In this document: piece by piece, positions 5,985 to 8,419 of the stretch
Position numbering within the stretch: position 1 is the stretch's first letter
How the letters are laid out: every line of letters begins with the position of its first letter
DNA from: Candidatus Bipolaricaulota bacterium
GTDB taxonomy: Bacteria > Bipolaricaulota > Bipolaricaulia > Bipolaricaulales > Bipolaricaulaceae
Reading direction: 5' to 3'
Assembly: GCA_021159405.1 (NCBI GenBank)
Contig: JAGGRX010000076.1
Location: 1-8,419, forward strand
DNA length: 8,419 bases
Made by a program: the position numbers and the translations under genes
Notes under the pieces: generated by a model
Told to the model about the DNA's origin: nothing
The model's input: the letters and a program-made list of their open reading frames with translations, nothing else
Database searches by the model: none

Positions 5985-7184
5985 GAGATCATCGCGCGCA
6001 TCCGAAGGGAGACAGCGGGGCTGCGCCCTCACTATGAGCGTTACTGCTTGCCTGCGGTGTCCAGGACGATCGAAGAGCTGTTCGGCACGGAGGCAGGGGG
6101 GCTAAGGGAAGAGCTGGGGCTGGGGCCGGCCGACAAAGTGGTCAGCTTCGTCCTGGACGGCCTTGGCTACCTCAAGCTCGAGTCCCTGCGAAGGCAAGGG
6201 GTGGTTGACCTGACCCCGTTTCAGGAACGGGGCGTCTACATCCCGCTGACCTCGGTGTTCCCGCCCACCACCACCACCGCCTTGGCCAGTCTGTCCACGG
6301 GTGCAAGCCCACTCCTGCACGGCGTGGTTGGCTACACGCTTTTCCTCCAGGACCCCGGGGCAGTGGTGAACATGATCAAACTCACCACCCCTGGGGCGGC
6401 GAGCGATGCGCTCCAGAAGTTGGGGATCAAGGTCGAGCAGTTCCTCCCTGTCTCAACGTTGTACCGGCGCCTGGAGGGGCAGGGGGTGCCCACGTACCTG
6501 TTCCTCCCCAAGTACATAGCGGACTCGGGGCTGTCGCACCTGCTGTATGGGGGGATCAAGGAGACGATCCCCTACATCTCCCTGTCAGACCTGTTCATGC
6601 TGCTTAGGGAGGCGCTGAGGCGCCCGGGACGCGCCCTGCTTGCGGTGTATTGGCCGACGGGCGACACCATCGCTCACGTTTATGGGCCAAGCTCCCCAGC
6701 CTTCGCCACGGAGGTAGCCACCTTTTTCCGCCTTCTTTACCAAGAGTTCTTAGGCCAGGTGCGGGGGGTCACGGTCCTCATCACGGCTGACCATGGGTTT
6801 GTGGACGTTGACCCGGTGAAGGACGTGATCTTGTGCCCCCAGCACCCGGAGCTCAAGGCAGGGCTTCTCTGCCCTCCGGTGGGGGATGCCCGGGCAGCAT
6901 ATCTGTTCCTGAGGCGGGGCCATGAGGAGGAAGTACGGGAATTCTTTTTCCGCAACTATCCGGATGACTTCCTCGTCATGACGAGCGAGGAAGCGCTTCG
7001 CCAGGGGCTGTGGGGGTTCGAATCCCCCAGCCTCGAGGTTCGGGCCAGGCTGGGGGACCTGGTGGTACTTGCCAGGAGGAGGAAGCTGGTCCTGTGGCCG
7101 AGGGAGGAGTTCAAACTGCGGGGCATGCACGGGGGGCTGACGGAGGAGGAGCTGCTCGTGCCGTTTCTTGCCCTTACCTTATAG
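5970..7184 (+). CDS. Alkaline phosphatase superfamily phosphodiesterase (NPP-like), cytoplasmic
   Basis: This 404-residue metal-dependent phosphoesterase is related to type I phosphodiesterases / nucleotide pyrophosphatases. The two-metal site is complete: D63 (VLDGLGY), a nucleophilic threonine in FPPTTTTALASLSTG (97-111, probably among T100-T103), D232 and H236 (TGDTIAHVYG), D274-H275 (ITADHGF) and H387 (RGMHGGLTEEELLVPF). The spacings (Asp to His of four residues, adjacent Asp-His, Asp to Thr of about 37) match those of Xanthomonas NPP. There is no signal peptide from the chosen start, so it should act in the cytoplasm, unlike most secreted family members. The ending HGGLTEEELLVP also resembles PglZ and phosphonoacetate hydrolase relatives. 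The start is inferred: the open frame extends upstream to 5700, but that part overlaps the opposite gene and the promoter. GTG 5970 sits just downstream of TATAAT. The natural substrate is unknown. Confidence 0.85.
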   Translation: MQKAQEIIARIRRETAGLRPHYERYCLPAVSRTIEELFGTEAGGLREELGLGPADKVVSFVLDGLGYLKLESLRRQGVVDLTPFQERGVYIPLTSVFPPTTTTALASLSTGASPLLHGVVGYTLFLQDPGAVVNMIKLTTPGAASDALQKLGIKVEQFLPVSTLYRRLEGQGVPTYLFLPKYIADSGLSHLLYGGIKETIPYISLSDLFMLLREALRRPGRALLAVYWPTGDTIAHVYGPSSPAFATEVATFFRLLYQEFLGQVRGVTVLITADHGFVDVDPVKDVILCPQHPELKAGLLCPPVGDARAAYLFLRRGHEEEVREFFFRNYPDDFLVMTSEEALRQGLWGFESPSLEVRARLGDLVVLARRRKLVLWPREEFKLRGMHGGLTEEELLVPFLALTL

Positions 7185-7190
7185 GGAGGT
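7184..7190 (+). promoter_or_regulatory. Shine-Dalgarno deciding the cupin start
   Basis: GGGAGGT begins at the last base of the phosphodiesterase stop codon and lies four bases before GTG 7195. It supports that GTG over the upstream TTG at 7168, which lies inside the preceding gene and has no such site. Confidence 0.7.
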
Positions 7191-7194
7191 CGAA

Positions 7195-7545
7195 GTGGCC
7201 ATTGTAAAGCGCATTGAGGACGTGCCGGAGATTGACCTTTCAGGGGATGAGGCCATGGGGGCGCGCAAACAGGTTCTGATCGGCCCTGCGGACCATGCGC
7301 CTACGTTCGCCGTGCGCCTGTTCACCCTGGAGCCGGGCGGCTATTCGCCACGCCACGCCCATCCTTACGAGCATGGGGTGATAGTGCTCGAGGGGGAAGG
7401 GGAGCTTCACACCCCGGAGGGCCCCAGGGCGCTTTCAGTCGGCACGGTGGCGCTTGTTCCCCCGGGCGAAGAGCACCAGTTCAGGAACAGGGGGGCTGGG
7501 CCGTTCAAATTCCTGTGCATCGTGCCCCGCCATGTGGAGGAGTAA
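7195..7545 (+). CDS. Single-domain cupin protein
   Basis: This is a 116-residue small beta-barrel protein with one cupin fold. Motif 1 is GGYSPRHAHPYEHGVIVLEG (48-67), with likely metal ligands H54, H56 and H60. Motif 2 is GTVALVPPGEEHQFRN (83-98), an exact G(x)5PxGxxH(x)3N match with the fourth ligand H94. The HxHxxEH form is common in stand-alone cupins annotated as dioxygenase-like, sugar-isomerase-like or of unknown role, so the reaction cannot be named. There is no signal peptide or DNA-binding domain, so it is not an AraC-type or XRE-type regulator. It lies 10 bases after the phosphodiesterase gene and its 3' end overlaps mnmA by 14 bases, so all three are probably co-transcribed. A product such as MAIVKRIEDVPEIDLSGDEA at the N-terminus fits the GTG start. 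Confidence 0.9.
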   Translation: MAIVKRIEDVPEIDLSGDEAMGARKQVLIGPADHAPTFAVRLFTLEPGGYSPRHAHPYEHGVIVLEGEGELHTPEGPRALSVGTVALVPPGEEHQFRNRGAGPFKFLCIVPRHVEE

Positions 7546-8419
7546 AAAGCAAGTGCTGGTGGGGATGTCCGGGGGTGTGGACTCGACCGTGTGCGCCCAC
7601 CTCCTCCGGGAGGAGGGTTATGAGGTCCTAGGGATCACCCTGTGGCTGTGGGATCCTGCCGGGCCCAAGGAGAACCCATGCTGCTCGGTGGACACCGCCG
7701 CCCTGGCCGCCCGGGAGCTTTCCATCCCCCACGAGACGGTCCAAGCCCAGGAGGACTTCCAGCGCCTTGTGATCGAGCCCACCCTGCGGGCATACCGAAC
7801 CGGGAAAACCCCCAACCCCTGCACCTTCTGCAACCGTGAGGTCCGGTTTGCGCTGCTCCTTAAGGAGGCGGACCGGCGGGGGATCCCCTACATCGCCACC
7901 GGCCACCACGCCCGCATTCGGAAGGAGGGGGGAAAGGCGCTGCTCCTGCGGGGCCGCGACCAGGCCAAAGACCAGTCCTATTTCCTTTATTCCCTGACCC
8001 AGGAGGAGCTTGCCCGGGCCCTGCTCCCGGTGGGAGAACTCACCAAGGCTGAGATCAAGGAGATAGCGGAAAGGCTTGGGCTCACGGCCGCCCGGCTGCC
8101 CGAGTCCCAGGACCTGTGCTTCGCCCCTGGAAGGCTTCTTTCGGCTGCCCCCCCGGGGCCGATCCTGGACCTCGCCGGGCGGGTCCTGGGAACGCACAAG
8201 GGCCTCCCTCACTACACCGTGGGCCAGAGGCGGGGCCTTGGGATCGCTGCCCCGGAGCCCTTGTACGTGGTGGCGCTAGACCCGGAGAGGAACGCGGTGA
8301 TCGTGGGCCCGGAGAGCGCCCTCTACGCCCGCGGCCTGGTGGCGGAGGACCTGCACTGGATAGCCGGCGAGCCTCCTGGAAAGCGGTTCGAATGCCAGGT
8401 CCAGATACGCTACCGCGCC
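7532..8419 (+). CDS. mnmA: tRNA-specific 2-thiouridylase MnmA (C-terminus beyond window)
   Basis: MnmA activates U34 of tRNA-Lys, -Glu and -Gln by adenylation and inserts sulfur to give the s2U part of mnm5s2U. The 296 visible codons start with the PP-loop SGGVDST (13-19). Next come CCSVDTAALAARELSIPH (50-67) and NPCTFCNREVRF (95-106), which holds the first catalytic cysteine, C100, and makes a C97-x-x-C100 pair. Further on are TGHHARI (123-129) and KDQSYFLYSL (146-155), the second catalytic cysteine C196 in ESQDLCF, and the central-domain motif YTVGQRRGLGI (228-238). The stretch between C196 and PGPILDLAGRVLG looks several residues shorter than usual. The usual length is about 350-370 residues, so perhaps 60 residues lie outside. 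The ATG at 7532 overlaps the cupin gene by 14 bases but lacks a Shine-Dalgarno. GTG 7553, with GGAGGAG about ten bases upstream, is an equally reasonable start that still keeps the PP-loop. Confidence 0.95.
   Translation, partial: MWRSKKQVLVGMSGGVDSTVCAHLLREEGYEVLGITLWLWDPAGPKENPCCSVDTAALAARELSIPHETVQAQEDFQRLVIEPTLRAYRTGKTPNPCTFCNREVRFALLLKEADRRGIPYIATGHHARIRKEGGKALLLRGRDQAKDQSYFLYSLTQEELARALLPVGELTKAEIKEIAERLGLTAARLPESQDLCFAPGRLLSAAPPGPILDLAGRVLGTHKGLPHYTVGQRRGLGIAAPEPLYVVALDPERNAVIVGPESALYARGLVAEDLHWIAGEPPGKRFECQVQIRYRA

Noticed and set aside
5919..6032. Upstream start giving a 104-residue DUF6485-like protein
   Set aside because: The added 38 residues read through the divergent promoter and the opposite gene's first codons and look unlike the family. 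The ATG at 5918 has a strong Shine-Dalgarno.
7012..7028. GGGGG-TTCGAAT-CCCCC, a perfect tRNA T-arm look-alike, as at a tRNA 3' end or integrase attachment site
   Set aside because: It lies in frame inside the phosphodiesterase (encodes part of LWGFESPS), no matching acceptor, D or anticodon arms are found upstream, and no integrase is nearby. Most likely chance.

Overview
The window is a compact, GC-rich stretch of bacterial chromosome. It carries housekeeping genes (seryl-tRNA synthetase, MnmA, a bacterial PolX with a PHP domain) beside less common accessory genes, and nearly every base is coding. I see no rRNA, tRNA, CRISPR array, insertion sequence or phage gene. The source is probably a GC-rich, perhaps thermophilic or deep-branching bacterium. 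NosD-like proteins with OmpL47-like repeats, plus starts that look leaderless, made me think of Bipolaricaulota (Acetothermia) or a lineage of similar style, but that is a weak inference that the sequence cannot settle.

Two gene sets diverge from a gap of about 50 bp (5919-5969). On the minus strand, read right to left: a 66-residue cysteine-rich DUF6485-like protein (5718-5918); PolX polymerase with PHP domain (4006-5721); serS (2713-3984); a NatA-like ABC ATPase (1928-2716); a secreted NosD-like beta-helix protein with two OmpL47-like repeats (236-1891); and the start of an ABC-2 permease that runs off the left edge (1-239). Three of these five junctions are 4-bp stop/start overlaps, so this is very likely one operon, perhaps with an internal promoter in front of serS. 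On the plus strand: a cytoplasmic alkaline-phosphatase-superfamily phosphodiesterase (5970-7184), a small cupin (7195-7545) and mnmA, cut by the right edge (from 7532).

The most interesting unit is the left third. An ABC ATPase and its permease are separated by a signal-peptide-bearing beta-helix protein whose stop codon overlaps the permease start. This recalls NosD-NosF-NosY, but the ATPase and permease look like the NatAB type, the NosD-like protein has extra C-terminal domains, and no nosZ, nosL or other denitrification gene is visible. I infer an ABC exporter or mechanotransmission-type complex with a dedicated extracytoplasmic beta-helix partner of unknown substrate.

The second theme is translation initiation. 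The two starts that lack a Shine-Dalgarno sequence (the phosphodiesterase GTG at 5970 and the serS ATG at 3984) each have a TANAAT-type -10 box 5 to 9 bases upstream, as expected for leaderless transcripts. Most downstream genes have a clear Shine-Dalgarno sequence or overlap the preceding gene.
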